This document shows positions 11,230 through 24,400 of a DNA stretch of 64,000 nucleotides, piece by piece. Within the stretch, counting starts at the first letter, position 1, and every line of letters starts with the position of its first letter. The DNA comes from Oikopleura dioica (lineage: Eukaryota; Chordata; Appendicularia; Copelata; Oikopleuridae): NCBI GenBank assembly GCA_907165135.1, contig OU015568.1, forward strand, positions 11,540,501-11,604,500, given 5' to 3'. The notes beneath the pieces were generated by a model. The model worked only from the letters and a program-made list of their open reading frames with translations. It did not search any database and was not told the DNA's origin. The position numbers and the translations under genes are program-made.

Positions 11230-14091
11230 AAAATTGAGACCGATCAAATGAACGAGCTCCAGCAGCAGCTTGCCGATGCACTTAAGGTAAACACTAGCTT
11301 TCTTATGAACGCTTTTTCAAAAATTGCTGGGCCTAATTAGTGACGAAGTAAATGCTTTTAGGTACAAGAATCAGAGACAATCGCATGCAAAGATCTGCTG
11401 ATCCGACGCGCCCGGTAATTCTAAAAATCAAATTTTTAAAGGTCCTAGTGCACTCGCGGTATCGTGCTCGAACCTGTGTCACAGAGGGTAATTTTGTTGG
11501 GCCTTGCACTGATAAGACGTTTTGGTTCTTATGAAAACGACGACGGCCCGCGCAGCGAGAGCCCATAGTCCAAAAAACACAACGACACAGAATGATAAGC
11601 CAAGATCGCGAAAGTATGACCACAACATTGATATACTCAGTATTTGATAGGATAAAAGCGCCTCTCAAGCTTTCTAGTGTACTAGAACTTGAATGATCCC
11701 CGTCTACTAGCCAATAAAGTGCCAACTGCTATCAACAGGTTAAATTGCTTCATAGAAATTTTCGTCAAATCATTTTTCTTGAAATTCTAGCCATTATCCT
11801 CTGAGCCACTCAGGGATCTAAATTTTTGCCGAAAATCAATTGCGATTGCGATGCGATTGCGACGCAAAATACTCCGGAAATTGCGATGCGATTGCGATTT
11901 TTGTCGCAAATTGCGAATTTTTCGCGAATTGCGATTTTGTCGCTATTTGCGAAATTTCAGCGAAAAAAGTAACTTTTCATAGAATTTAAGAAAATTTTTT
12001 GAGGTCAGGCTTTCAATTAAGCATTAAGAACACAGAACATAGGCTCTGAGTCAAAGAAAACTGATGTCAGAATAACAAGGGAGCACTCTGACAAGACCGA
12101 AATTCGCAAAAAAATCGCAATTTGCGAATTATTAGCGAAAACTGAGTTGCGATTGCGATGCGATTGCGATTAGATCAAAAAAGTTTTTGCGATTGCGAAT
12201 TTTCTGCGAAATTTCGCATCGCAATCGCAAAATATTCGCAAATTGCGATTTTCGCGAAAAAATTTAGATCCCTGGAGCCACTTGTTTTAGCCGCCGAGCT
12301 TGAAATTTCTTGCGCTTTTGGTGCATACCAAAGAGGCTAAATTAAAAATTTCAGAGCAGCAGCGAACTGTGCGAAATGTAAACGTGAGCTCGATAAAGCC
12401 ACATCACAAGGGAAGAATGTGCAGGTACATCACGTGAAGCCCAGCGCGGCGGTTCACATACACAGTAGCACAGCAGGTCTATTCTTTTCTAAGTTCAAGA
12501 AAAAATTTTCTGCGACTTTGAACACAAATATCACGGCATGTAACACAGTGTCAGTCCTCAAGTGAGAAGAATGTTCACTAGAATGTGTAAAAATTGACCT
12601 TCAGCCGCTTGAACAATTTCGGCTAAAATGTCACACTACGTTTTTTCACCAAATAGCTTATTTAACCAAAGTGTTTAGAATAATTTACTTGTTTTCTGGA
12701 GAACCTCTCTCACCTTTTCAAATCTTTTGAAAACTGTCCCTTTTTGAACTTTGAAAAGTTTCAAATTTGGTTGTGATAAAAATCGCAACGTAACACTCTA
12801 TCAGGTAAACTTAACTTTGATTTCAGCAAGTGGCTGAAGTGTCCCGCGAAACAAACGAACTGCTGGACCTTCTATCAGCGGAAGGCAAGGAACGGATACC
12901 GAGAAGATACCCTTACGTACTCCGAACGAGTTCAACTTTAGTGACATCACCCGTCACAACCCGAGATAATATTTAAATTTCGGATTTTTGAGGAATCGGC
13001 ACGACTTTTCTTTTGGCTTAAAATATCTTACTCCGTCAGCGGTATTTTCCTATAAGAGTGATATAGAAATAACAGGTCATTTAAAAGCTATTTAGACCGT
13101 GAGTTTTCAGCTCTTAAACGCGGCATTTAGCGTCATCAGCGGTGCGAAACGAAACGTGGATGTTGAGCGCGTTCTTACAAGGTTCACATGAATTTTCAAC
13201 CTCAAAGCTCTCATTATTACAGTTCTGATCAATGCTGTTTTTTCTCATGCGAGATTATAAATTCACGGCCAAATTCTTTTTCTTAGAAGCCAATCCCTTA
13301 GAATAAAGACGAAAATAGTCGAAATAAACGTCAAATTAATTTTTTACACAAATTTTTTGAACAAATTTAATTTTCAAAATCAAATAAGTTTAAGTAGCAA
13401 AGGTTTCGTTACATCAACAAAATTCGCACGATGCTCACTAGTTCCAGAGTCCGAGAGTATAAACGTGTTTAACTAACGGAAGTACGAGGCGATGCCGTAT
13501 CAGGCAGGTTCTCACGTAAAACACCTCTCGTTGATCCGCGAAAGGATGAAATTAGCAGCTTCGCGGATCGACGCCAGCTCGACCTGCTCTCGGCAATCGC
13601 TAGTCTTCAACAGAGCCAGCTCAAACAAACCCAAGTAACTGCCATTTTAGACGACTTAAAAGACATCTACGTAAAAACACAGATACCACTCAGAAGAACT
13701 CTTCTTTGAGTGCGCTCAAAAATTATATTTTTCGAGCACTAGAAGAAACGTGGTTCTCATCGATAAGATCTGAACTTCATGGAAAATTAAACATTTCGTT
13801 CGTTGATGATTAAAATTAGTAAAATCAAAATTATCGGAAAAGAAATCTAATTTAACTGTTTTGCCATTATTCTATTCTCAAAGATTAAAGAAAAAAATCT
13901 TTAAAAAATGACAAATCTGTTGGAAATCCGATTTATTTTGCCAATCCTTTTCATATTTCAATAATTTTAAAGCAACGTTTAAAATCGAATCAAGTCATAA
14001 TCTCCCGCAGCTGCTAATTAGAATTATTCCCTTTTAGGCAAAGATCGTGCAACTGGAGCAATGCGTGTTGGAATTACGTTCTATAGCTTGA
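11230..14091 (+). other. scattered coiled-coil exon candidates; possible decayed gene
   Basis: Several short frames on the plus strand look coding. 11230-11286 sits between a TTTTTAG acceptor and a GTAAAC donor and reads as a Gln/Leu-rich helix. 12356-12424 gives a Lys/Glu helix ending at CAG before GTAC. 12827-12976 follows a TTTCAG acceptor, continues that frame and ends in TAA. 13489-13708 is a 70-codon helical frame ending in TGA. 14039-14091 is a short leucine-rich tail. Phases do not join cleanly: the first exon is phase 0 but the second needs another phase, and two frames stop before the last. Gaps are near 1 kb, unlike other genes here. A decayed or mis-resolved coiled-coil gene fits; I cannot name it. 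Confidence 0.3.
11811..12274. mobile_element. hAT-like non-autonomous element (MITE)
   Basis: A 464-bp element begins CAGGGATCTAAATTTTT and ends with the exact reverse complement (17-bp terminal inverted repeats). The octamer GAGCCACT flanks it directly on both sides (11803-11810 and 12275-12282). CAGGG-type ends with 8-bp target duplications are characteristic of hAT transposons. The interior has no transposase frame. It is packed with GCGATT/TTGCGAT motifs in both orientations, which may be subterminal transposase-binding repeats. It lies between coiled-coil exon candidates. Confidence 0.85.
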
Positions 14092-14110
14092 AGTACTTGC
14101 GGCGTGCTTA

Positions 14111-17100
14111 TCCTCGCAAAGTTAACGCAAAGGTCGTGTCGGTTTTCGCGATTCCGCCCTGGTTCAAGAGCATCACTCAGATTCCCTTTTAACGTGCTCT
14201 TTCTTTCACCCACTTGTTTACACGCACTGCCACGTACCTGTATAAATAAACGACTCTCTTTGAACGTTGATTCTTCTTATGTTCTTTTTCTGGGACTCTT
14301 TGCTGAGTCCTTAATTCAATAGCTAACCCTCAACCCTTCCCTCAGCGCCTTAAATTTAAATTTTCTTTCTTTCCTCGTTCTTCGAAATGCAAATCGTTTT
14401 TCCTTGAGCCACGTTACTAACCGTAAAAATGCTGAAAACGAAAAGTGCCCATCCAAAGTGCGGCTAGAGAGAAATCTTATCGAAGTTCGATAAACCGGCC
14501 AATCTTTTAGAGGACGACTAGTTGAAGCGCTAAATTAAACTCAATCAGCGGTCATTTGTGGATTTATCATCGATTGATCATACAATATCCGAAAAGGAAA
14601 CGCTGCGTGAGTTCGATAATTTTTCTCAATTGCGCGATTTTCTAAATTCTAAAAGCAAGAAAGCTTTGAAGTGAAGAAATAATCGTGAAGTTACTAAGAG
14701 CGGGTAAAAATTCAGGAAATCTTCAAAGAATGGGATCGCGGTAAAGCTTGACGGCGAAAATCCCCAATTGAGCCTATTAAGAAAACTTAGTCTTCGTTGA
14801 ACCTTCTTGACTCGTATTCGCTTAGATTCTGTTTTTGTTATTGAAAGACAGTTTGCTTCATTTTGGTGACAGGTGGCTAGTGGTTGGGTATTACGAGGTA
14901 GGGGGCCACTTTTCAGCCAATTTAGAGACAAATTCTTGAGGTAAACCCGGACGGCATATTTCTTGGTGCTGTTACAGGGGAAATCTACCCGTTATCCCCC
15001 ACATCGAATTCTGCTCCATCAACAAATCCCTTTTCATTCCAAATGTACCTTAGAACCATAGATTGGTGAAAAGATAAAGATCTGTTTGAACAAGTAAGGG
15101 CAGCTCAGTGCAAATCCGGGATACACGATTTTAAATTCACTCATCTTACCCCCGACTCCGTCCCTAAAAGATCGTATCGTAATTGTTCTAAAATGATTGT
15201 CGAAAATCCTGTCACGTTTGCAACTTGCTGTCGAGTTGCAAACTGTTCAGGATTTGCTCTAGTACTCTTCGGCATGTTGTTACAATAATCCGGAATTACG
15301 GCGAAAATCTTCGCCTTCGTTTTTTTCGTGAGACTTTTGACAGACTCTAACGCTCTAAGAATGTTTTCTTGACAGGATGATTTGAACCTACTCGATCATG
15401 TTTATAAGCAAACGCTGGCCCTAGAATGTACTTTTCTGACTAGATACCCTTAATTTGTTTAGACCTTGTCTCGGGGGTTGTCTTATATTCGGGTTTAGCT
15501 GTAGTGACTAAAAAGCGGTAGTCCCAAAAGCTCGTTCAAACATCTGAGCAGATGAATTTATTAAAATCTTGCTTGATCAAGGTAGCGCCGCTAAGATTTC
15601 TTATGAAGAAACAAATTGGATATATTTGCGAGTAGATTTTCGAGTAACGTGGGGTTGGCCCGTCCGCCAGCAAGAAACGCTTGGACGTCTATTTCGAATT
15701 CTCACAAGAAGATTTTGGGCGGAGTATGTTTGGCCTCTTTATGGCACCTTGCTCTCACGCTTGTTTCCCAGGGATCATCGCCGATGAATAAAGGTACCCT
15801 AAGCCCTTTCCAAAGCAGCCTCAGCAGATTTCGTGTAAGTTTTATCGTTGTATAATCACCTGGTTTTATACGTAACTAGATTTTCGGAAAGTTCTGTATC
15901 TTCTTTGCATAAGGCGTCAAAAAGCTGCTAAATTGTCTTGCTAATGCATTCAAAGACGAAATAAGCTTCAGAAAACATCATGACTCATGAGTCAAAGACT
16001 TTCGATGAAGCACTTCGAGGATAACGATATGGACGAGTTTTCTTATGATGTCAAGAGGGAGTATATCTGTGTTATCAGAAACGCGATGTGTCCGACTATG
16101 TACACATGTGAATGTCACGTTGAATTCGCCGACTATTTCGCGAGATAAAATTATCGCTAAGCAGCCACGAGACAGATCTCACCCCTCACGTTGTGAAATA
16201 GTTTATTTGCAAAATACTTCAAATCGCAAATATACAGAATGATTCGTAAATGAAGATAAGCTACAGGTTTAACATAAACAGGGCTTATTTTAGTTGCAGT
16301 CAAGCTGAAGGTAAGTTATGTACAGTAAAAAATTGAGCAACAAAAATACGGCGTAAGAAGCACATCCTTTTTCCTACTAAAGAACTGAGCATCAAAGAAG
16401 CTAATAAACAATGCCCGGTGAAGGCTCCCGGTAAATTGATGCACTTAGCTGCCTGCCTAAATTGCTTTTATGCTCTTGCGGATTTGGTGTATCTTTTGCC
16501 GATTGAGCACCCCGTGGATTTAGACAATTAAAAGTGCAGCTGTCGGAGGAAGAGCCAAAGCACCCAATCCCCATTTTGGCTGGAGAAACCGCCACGTTAA
16601 GTTTTCGAAACGTTTTCTTTTACCATTGATAAGTTATCAGCCCTCCCGCCGTGCGCGAACTTGTTGCGGTAGAATTGTTGTCGAGGGAGCATGTCGATCC
16701 ATCTACTTAGTTTCTTGAGGTCAACTAGAAAACGTGTGGGAATCGAATTTAACACTCGCTTTGGTAGTGCTAAATTGGCCCGATTTCTTGTCCGGAGAGG
16801 ACATCTGTTGTAGCAAAGAAGTTGACATTCTCACCGAAGAGCCCCTCTCTTTCTCTTCTTTTCAGCACAAGAAAGATGTCCGTATGTGTGCGGAAGCTCA
16901 TATAAGAGCGATTCGTCCGCGAGTACTCAGTAGCAAATGTGCACACGTGTGAGTATGTTCTCGCTGAACCGCAGAAACGCTGCCCCAGCGACTCTAAACA
17001 CAATGCGGAACACTCTTCACTTTCAAGAATTTTTCGCTGTTTTCGCGCGGCTCCTTTCTCAGTCAAGTACTCGCCAGTACCTGCGTTCCCAGATCAATAA

Positions 17101-20090
17101 CGAACAATGAGTCGAAAAGCGGCAATTCTTTTCCGCTAGAAAATTGCAAATCTCACGTTTTCAGCACACTGTATTTATTAACCGTACCGCTTCGCAATAT
17201 ATTTATTGTTTTAAGGTTGTAAGATCTGCAAGGGAAATTAGATACGTTCTTGCTCAAAACAAAATTGCAAAGTGACAATAACATTTCGTTCGCAGATTGG
17301 ATTGGAGAGCTTCTTGTCCCGTTGGTTCACGCCAGAGTGGCTTGCTTGTCGCAAATAAGTCACTATTATGTTCTCGAGCAAAGGCCACTAACGATTCGTT
17401 TCATAAATATTCTCATGCCTCTTTGTCAAGTTCATAGAATAGCGTTATGTCTTTCCAACTTGTTTTCGTCAAAACAAACGGAAATTGAAATTTACTTATC
17501 TGAGTATTTCTTCCAACAGCAGATGTTATAGCGAATTATACAGAATGAAAAATTGCACCATGTAAGAATATGCTTAGAAATCGATAAACAACGAAATGAC
17601 TTTACAAGACAAATTGCCGATAAATCCGCATTTGCCTTTTACGAAAGAATAATCGCGCGCGAATAACGTGAAAATTGGATTTCCTCGTGGCCGATTGTTA
17701 GGAATAAATAAAGCTGACGAATAGGTACACCCTTCGTATTGATCAAAAGCAGATCCTTTCGCCGAAAAACGGTCGATACTAAAAGTGATGCGATCGCAGT
17801 TTGTAGCAAAGGGGCGACCTGGAGCCGCGCTTCCGGTGCAAAATTTCCGCAACACGGAAATGAATATTCTAAACGATGAAATTTCAGTAAGTTTTAAAAG
17901 TTGACAAGCGCGCCAACTGAGCAGAGTCAAGGGCCACCAATCTTGGGATGTTCGCGAAACATAAAATCCACGTTCAGGCAGCTTGCTCATTTTCGAAGAT
18001 GATACAATACCCTCTTATCGATTTCACTGTCCCTCTTACGAATGATACAGATCCCCTCCATCTGACAGATATTTGAGGGTTCATACGTATGTTGATTTGA
18101 TGAACCGTGTCAACAACGATTCGACTATCGTATGATGGCTGATCGCTCTTTGTTGACGCCATTCAGAATAGATTTAAAGTCGTGCCACTGCCTAAAACTG
18201 GTCACCTATCATCCGAGGCAAGAAAAGACAAATAGAACCGCGTGGCAAAGCCGAAATTACATGTGCTGATGTGTAATTCAGAATAACAATCTGCAATCGG
18301 CTTTACAACCTTCAAGCCACCTGAACGGTCTCTGTTGTGATAAAAAAGAAAAAGGTCGTTTTCTTTTCTCTTCATTACTTCTAAACGTGGTTTGTTGTGG
18401 TATCATTAGCTCGGCCTAGTACCTGCTGTTTTGGATTAACGTTTTTCGTAACGGTGTTATGGATCAACCAGTGTAATATTATTCGATCGTTGTCCAATTG
18501 TGTGGACTTCTAACACAAAAAATGGGTTATGAAAGAGTTGAAGAAATAAACAAAAAAGACCATTGACGAATCATAAATTATTTTCAAGCAGTATTTTGCT
18601 TAAAGGAGACTACTTTTATACACTTTTTTTCGCGGAGAAAAAAGTTGAGCCTTATTTCTAAACCTAATCCCATAATTCTTTGTATGTATTTGCTTAAAGC
18701 ATGTCAGCGCGTTCGTTTTATGTTTACCGGATTATGGTTTTCATCAAGGCGCTTAATTTTCTCTTATTAAAATAACGACCGCTTCACGTAATAAATGTTA
18801 GATTATGTCTGACTTAGGTAGTTTCGGAGACACGTGTCGGACAACGTTACGAGATGACATGAGGGGGTTAATTTCCCTCATTGTTGACAAGCGGTATTAT
18901 TCTATACTATCACTCGGCGCAGGACTTTTTTCAACAACCGGTTGTGGCGAATTCCGCCGAGAAAGCATGTGAAACTCGTCGAATCAATAGTAAGCTTGAA
19001 GGTTTGAAAGTGGAGATTAACCGAGTGAACACGCCTTTTAATGATGATGAAAGCGAATTTTCAGGGATTTAACGCGGCTCAAGTGCGGATTTTATAATAA
19101 ACTTGGAAGCATACCACTTTATAGAGGCACTTCTACGGCAGTCACATAAAGAATGACGAATTGAAAACAACTGAGCATCACCTAACAAAACGTCAAGAAC
19201 TTGAAAAAACTAGACCTGGAGTACCTCCACGAAGTAGTGTTTTAACAGGCCCTCAATAGGTGGATTTCCATAAATGAGCTCCTGTCCAGAAAATAATAAG
19301 TGTCTCCAGCCGCATGTGTCACCTCGCCAGATAGATTGTGTCAAGCGCCAGAAGATCGGCGACTTAATCACGAAACACTTACGTAAACTTTTGGCGGCCA
19401 AAAATGAACTGAAACGGACATTTGGGGTTCTAAAATCACTCGATGGATACGTAGTATCAGACAAGGGCTCACACCAGAAAGTGCTCGTAACTTGCTGCAT
19501 ATTTTATTCAATCCAAAGTGGCATGCGTATTGGTACATACTCCTTGACGGTTTCTGCGACTTTCCATGGATATTCTAACCCTTATTCAGCGTCTGAATAC
19601 TTTTTCCTGATCTTTGAGAGAAAAAGTTTCATTGATAATTTCGATTTCATAAAACTACCTTACTTTTGAATTTCTGCAAGCTCCAGTTGTTTTATGAGCA
19701 AGTATCAGCGGGCCTAGTGGTAACTCTTTGAAAGATAAACATTTTAAGAAGTGTTAATCGTCCGAAAATAAGTGTTATCATTTTCATAATTCATTTTATA
19801 GAATGATCTGAATAGAAAGATTCTTTGATAATCGATAAACAAAAAAGAGTTTTAGAAATAAGTTTGCAAAGTTGATTCTGAATCCAAAAGTGCATATGAA
19901 GATAGGCGAGGGTCAGTGCGTTTCCCGCGTGGAATCGTCGTGCTCGTGGATATTGGTGCTTAGTTGTTCTTTGGCACGAGGTGGCGGTGCTATCAACTAA
20001 CCTCCGACCCGTTGCGCGGTGAGCTCGGCGGCGCCCCCGCGATCTTGGTCCGTGGCCGCCCGGTGCGCGGCGCCGCGGAATAGCGCCGAT
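14111..20090. other. gene-free stretch
   Basis: About 6 kb with no gene I can support. Open frames of 60-138 codons occur on both strands, for example 17574-17990 minus and 19274-19669 plus. They overlap antisense frames, lack consistent splice context and show no domain I recognise. Confidence 0.45.
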
Positions 20091-20093
20091 CCA

Positions 20094-20102
20094 TTTATAA
20101 GG
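20094..20102 (+). promoter_or_regulatory. TATA box of the secreted-protein gene
   Basis: TTTATAAGG lies about 150 bp upstream of the ATG at 20247, directly after a markedly GC-rich block (about 20025-20090) in an A/T-rich region. Transcription would be expected to start near 20125, giving a short 5' leader containing a CA repeat. Confidence 0.6.
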
Positions 20103-20246
20103 ATCCCGGCTGCGGCTTTAAGGTCATTCTTACCCGACGTCCCAGACAGTCAGAGAGTTGCCTCAACAACCGTCGACCATCTACCATCAACTTTAAACGG
20201 ATTCCTCCTTTTTTGGAAAAACAGAGCCTAAACACACACACACAAC

Positions 20247-21446
20247 ATGCGAGTTTTATCCACAATCCTTGCTGCCGCCCAAGCAGTTCCTGAATTCGCT
20301 ATGCTTGAGCGAGATGAAAACTACCCAAGAAAACATCCTATCAACAAGCTCGCTACGTACGTATTTATAAAACTATAAAACTAGATAGTTAGATGAGTAT
20401 CTTTTGAATTCTAAGATTCAATTAATACACTTGCCTTTTAAAACAGCGTTTTTAAAAGTTCCCTTTAGATCTAACAAGCTCGCCAACCGACTTGCAGTCT
20501 TTTCAAAAGGAGGTAACGCAGACAACGTAGATGAAGTCACATCCGGAGACTACGATAAGGTCATGAACCACAACAACAAATACTTTACTGTAAGTCAATC
20601 AATTTTGATACAGGATCTCAAGCTCGCCTTCAGAAACTCCGAGATCAATTGATGGAAGACAAAGACGGTGATGGAGAACCAGACTGCGGACTGATGGAGA
20701 AAGTTAAAAAGCCAAAGAACCCCGACCGAGTAAGTTTGCTAGAGAACTTTGAGCAAAATAGAACATTATTCATAAAATTTCGAATATATTAATCAAAAAT
20801 CTTTAGCGACGAAGAAGCACTGGCTACGGAAGCCTTGCTCTTACCCAGGACGATTACGAAAACCTTTGCGATGATCTTGAGGGCGAAGATGAAGACCTTC
20901 AGTGTGTCAAGGTAGATTTGCCCTCGTAGGTGCAGTAATTACTGAGTAATCTAGAACGAGAATGGATCTATCCAAAAGATGGACGCCGAAGACAGCGATG
21001 CCAGTAACTTGGGCCGAAGCCGAAAGTCCTTCGATCTCGACCCCGCAAAATTCCTCAAGAACGCACGAAAAGTCCACACTTCAGTCAAACGATTCACCAC
21101 CACATTCCTCTGGCAGTGTGAGAACAACGAGGGCACCCGAAACGACAAGCGACTGAAACGGTAAATTAACTGCTCACCAAGACTGTTTGTCTGATCGCGA
21201 TTTTTAGAAACCTCTTGAGCCTCAGTCGCCGAGTTCGAGATGGAATTCGATCTGGTTACACCACCGCTGAAGAAGCCGAGAAGATCAAGTGGAAGCGACT
21301 CTTCCCCAACACCCCCAAGGGCGGCCCCAACGGCGAAGGGTAAGTCACGTGCCTTAAAAATCAAGATTTAACGATTTCCTTTTAGCTGGCAAAAATTCTT
21401 CATGAGCAAAGCTACACCCAAAGTCCGTGGATCCAAGGATGAATAA
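20247..21446 (+). CDS. small secreted basic/acidic protein, function unknown
   Basis: Seven exons join in phase: 20247-20356, 20469-20589, 20634-20729, 20807-20911, 20955-21160, 21208-21339 and 21386-21446, about 276 residues. The N-terminus (MRVLSTILAAAQA) looks like a short signal peptide. The mature part has an Asp-rich DKDGDGEPD stretch like a calcium-binding loop, an RRRR cluster at the exon 3/4 junction, several Lys-Arg pairs and few cysteines. Dibasic sites suggest proteolytic processing of a precursor. I recognise no family. An extracellular matrix, house or mucus component of a larvacean is possible but is inference. A TATA box lies upstream, and the TAA stop is embedded in AATAAA. 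Exon phases make the model reliable even though function is not. Confidence 0.8.
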
Positions 21447-21447
21447 A
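21442..21447 (+). terminator. polyadenylation signal overlapping the stop codon
   Basis: AATAAA contains the TAA stop of the secreted-protein gene, so the 3' untranslated region must be very short. Confidence 0.65.
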
Positions 21448-24400
21448 CATTCTTGCACGGCACAAGGACAACAAAAAAGCCTTTGTAGATATGAAGTACT
21501 CGATTTTTCCACACTACAGGCGGCGTCTGTTCTAACGACTCTCGTCGCTTCGTAGTAGTTTCCATGCCAAAACGCCCTAATGTGAATATTGCCAACAGTT
21601 CCGACCAATTTTGAAACGAATTTTTCCTTAAAATTCTCAACTTCTTGCAACTCAACTTGTACATAGTATTTAATTTTATGATTTTACGATTTTGCTACAA
21701 TTAAACTTTCGAGAAACTTCGCGCAGAATTATGCTTGGCTAACATTAGTCCTGTGACTGAGCGGAGCCTCGAATAAAGGACTAGTCGGATGCCGATTAGA
21801 CCGCTAAACTTTTGTACACTCAAGTAACTCTAATTTTGGAATAATTATTAGAGAGAAGAACTTTTATATTTCTGAGGAACTTTTTCGAGATAGAGGAGAT
21901 ATTCCTTCCTCGTGCGGAAGCATATTTAATATATTCGAATAAGAATAACTTTTGAGAGACTATTCTTATATAGTAGAATGCTTTTGCGGGTTTCTTGCCC
22001 CACCATTCTTTGCCTATATTTCGCCATTTTACTTATGTTAGCTTTACCACTAAGACTGCCCAGTTACTGGGCGATAAGCTCCAAGGGTAAACGTCCTCGA
22101 TGAATGAACAATGTGAAGGTAAGGGGTTAATCAATCCTACTGTATCGGTGCACCAACCAACCTGCCGATACTTTCGACTCGAAATTGATCGAATTGTAAT
22201 TTGTCTCCAAGTCGAAACATTTTTTGACTGGCCTCGAACTTCGAGCTCGAGCCGGGCCCGAAATCAATATTTCAACTCGGCTTTGGTTCGAATAAGAGTG
22301 CCAAAAATGTTACAGTAAATTGACCCCTGAGCAAGACCGGACTCTCGACCCATAAACCACCATCTTTGTTGGGTCGACGATCAACTCCGACGATTGCGTA
22401 ACAATTTTAAACATAATCAAAATTTTACGAAGAGATTTGGATTCGATTGAATCGGGCTGAAAAGGGATGAAACCGCCCAAATCCAAACCTGCCATTGAGT
22501 CTGGCGCTTTGATTGAGTCGGCTTCGATTTCGAAAAGACCCGCACCACAACTACAAACAAACAACAACCACAAACACACAATTGCTGGCGCAACAACGAA
22601 ACAAACGATTTATAAAACAAAACTACCTTTTGCTGCATTTAAAAACTTACTATACTAAACGAGAAATTGTCGTTCAAGTCAATCTCATCCCAAGCCTGTT
22701 TGATTTCAATTCCGAAGTCCAAATGCCGACACATGATGTTCTGTGTTTTTACAAATTTATATATAAATAAAACATTTACTGTGAATTATAAAAATCAAAA
22801 TCGCGTCTTCCTCTTTCTTTGAATCATAAAATTGAGCATCAGAAGGTACCTTTATTGACAAAAAAGGGATGAACAAGTTGTCCGCAGAATTTTCTGATTT
22901 TTATCTAAGCTACGATGGAAGCAACGTGCTAACGATGTTTAGGAAGGGCAAATTGCCACTAAGCCCTCCTAAAGATACAATCTGAACCATCCCCAAACAG
23001 CTTTCTTCTTCCAATTCGACGTTACAACTAATTTATTTCCAAGCGCGATAATCGCAACGATAAGAACGATTTAGAAATTGAGAAACGTAGGCCACGTATA
23101 TTTTCAATTTATACTCGAGCATAACATGCGGATACATGCTTTGAAAATATGACGGCGACAAAGGGCGGATATTTTAAGGAAACACAACGTTGTTTTACAA
23201 TAGCTAAACAGTTGACTGGGGCAATCACTGTCTTTCTGCATTGCAATTTCTTCAGCGGAAGAATAATCTTTCAAGAAAAATATTTAAACTTTCCAAGCAT
23301 ACGGGTAGAGATAACCACTCATCAATAACTAAGTCAGCTGGCCAGCCGAAACTGTTACTAGCATATTGACAGCGAGAGATCTAAAGCATTCTTAGAAAGC
23401 CAGAAAATTACATAAAGTGGTCACTTAAATGTTTCAAGATTGATTCTACTAAACCGCATTCTAAAGGAAAAGGATCGGACCTGCTGATCTCAAGTTACGA
23501 TTACGAATGTCGATCTGACAGTGTGTGACGGATCGTTCTACGCAGGCCGGATCTCGTCGCGTCACAAAGTGCTCCTGAGGTTTTTCTCTTTTTAGAGGCA
23601 ATGAAGAAAAACGGGAAGAGATGTTATGAATGTTGATAGCAGCTAATGAAGAGCATCTAACCGCGGAACTTGAATAAAAGCGCTTCTCATGTAAAAAAGC
23701 GTCGATCAATCAAAAACTGCTCCTTCAAATCCAGCCAGCTAAAAATACTGTACTTGAATACCACGTTTTAAATTCGGAGAGATTTCTGCAGAAGAATTTT
23801 TTCGGTTTACAACGCAAATTTTTCTTCAAATATTTTTAGAGCGTCATTTAGATGCGGTTGATTTGAATGTAGACTTTTACAAATGTTGCTGTCACTTAGG
23901 TAAACCGAAGTTGCGTTTTGAAGTAGACTAGCAATAAAGTGAACATCCGATTGCAATAGAGTTTAGAATATGGGTTCGGTGGCGTTGCTTCCTTGCCTAG
24001 GCCGGAAAGCTCAATATGGTTCCAGCGCTTTGAGCCCGACGCCTATCGTTTCCGCTTATCGACACCAGTGTATCAGTGATAACGGTGCACAAGCCACTTA
24101 CATGCATGTTCCAAGCACTTCTAAAGGCCTCAAGGTTATTCTATATCTAGGACACAAGGAACCGTATAGCATCCTAGTGCTTCTAAAGAACGGTCAATAT
24201 TTAGCCAAAATCAAATCGCTTCTTTTTTGGATGATCTTTTCAAAACAACCATAAAAGCATTTCTGATATATTTTTAGCGAAGCTTCTAAACTTATTGCTT
24301 CTTGGATAGAAAAATTGAGATCTGCTTGGAATCTGCAGACTGCTGCCCAAGTTCGCTTGACTTGCAGGAGATGGTGGTTAGCTTCTCGGTCGATAACCAA

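Noticed and set aside
19274-19669. 131-codon plus-strand ORF with an overlapping 96-codon minus ORF
   Set aside because: Both strands are open over the same stretch and neither resembles a known protein, so chance openness is the simpler reading.
20019-20231. 70-codon ORF upstream of the secreted-protein gene
   Set aside because: It covers the GC-rich promoter and TATA box. Its Ala/Arg/Pro composition reflects local GC content.
22417-22770. Overlapping frames on both strands in a CAA-rich patch
   Set aside because: Simple-sequence composition removes stop codons; the predicted peptides are low complexity.
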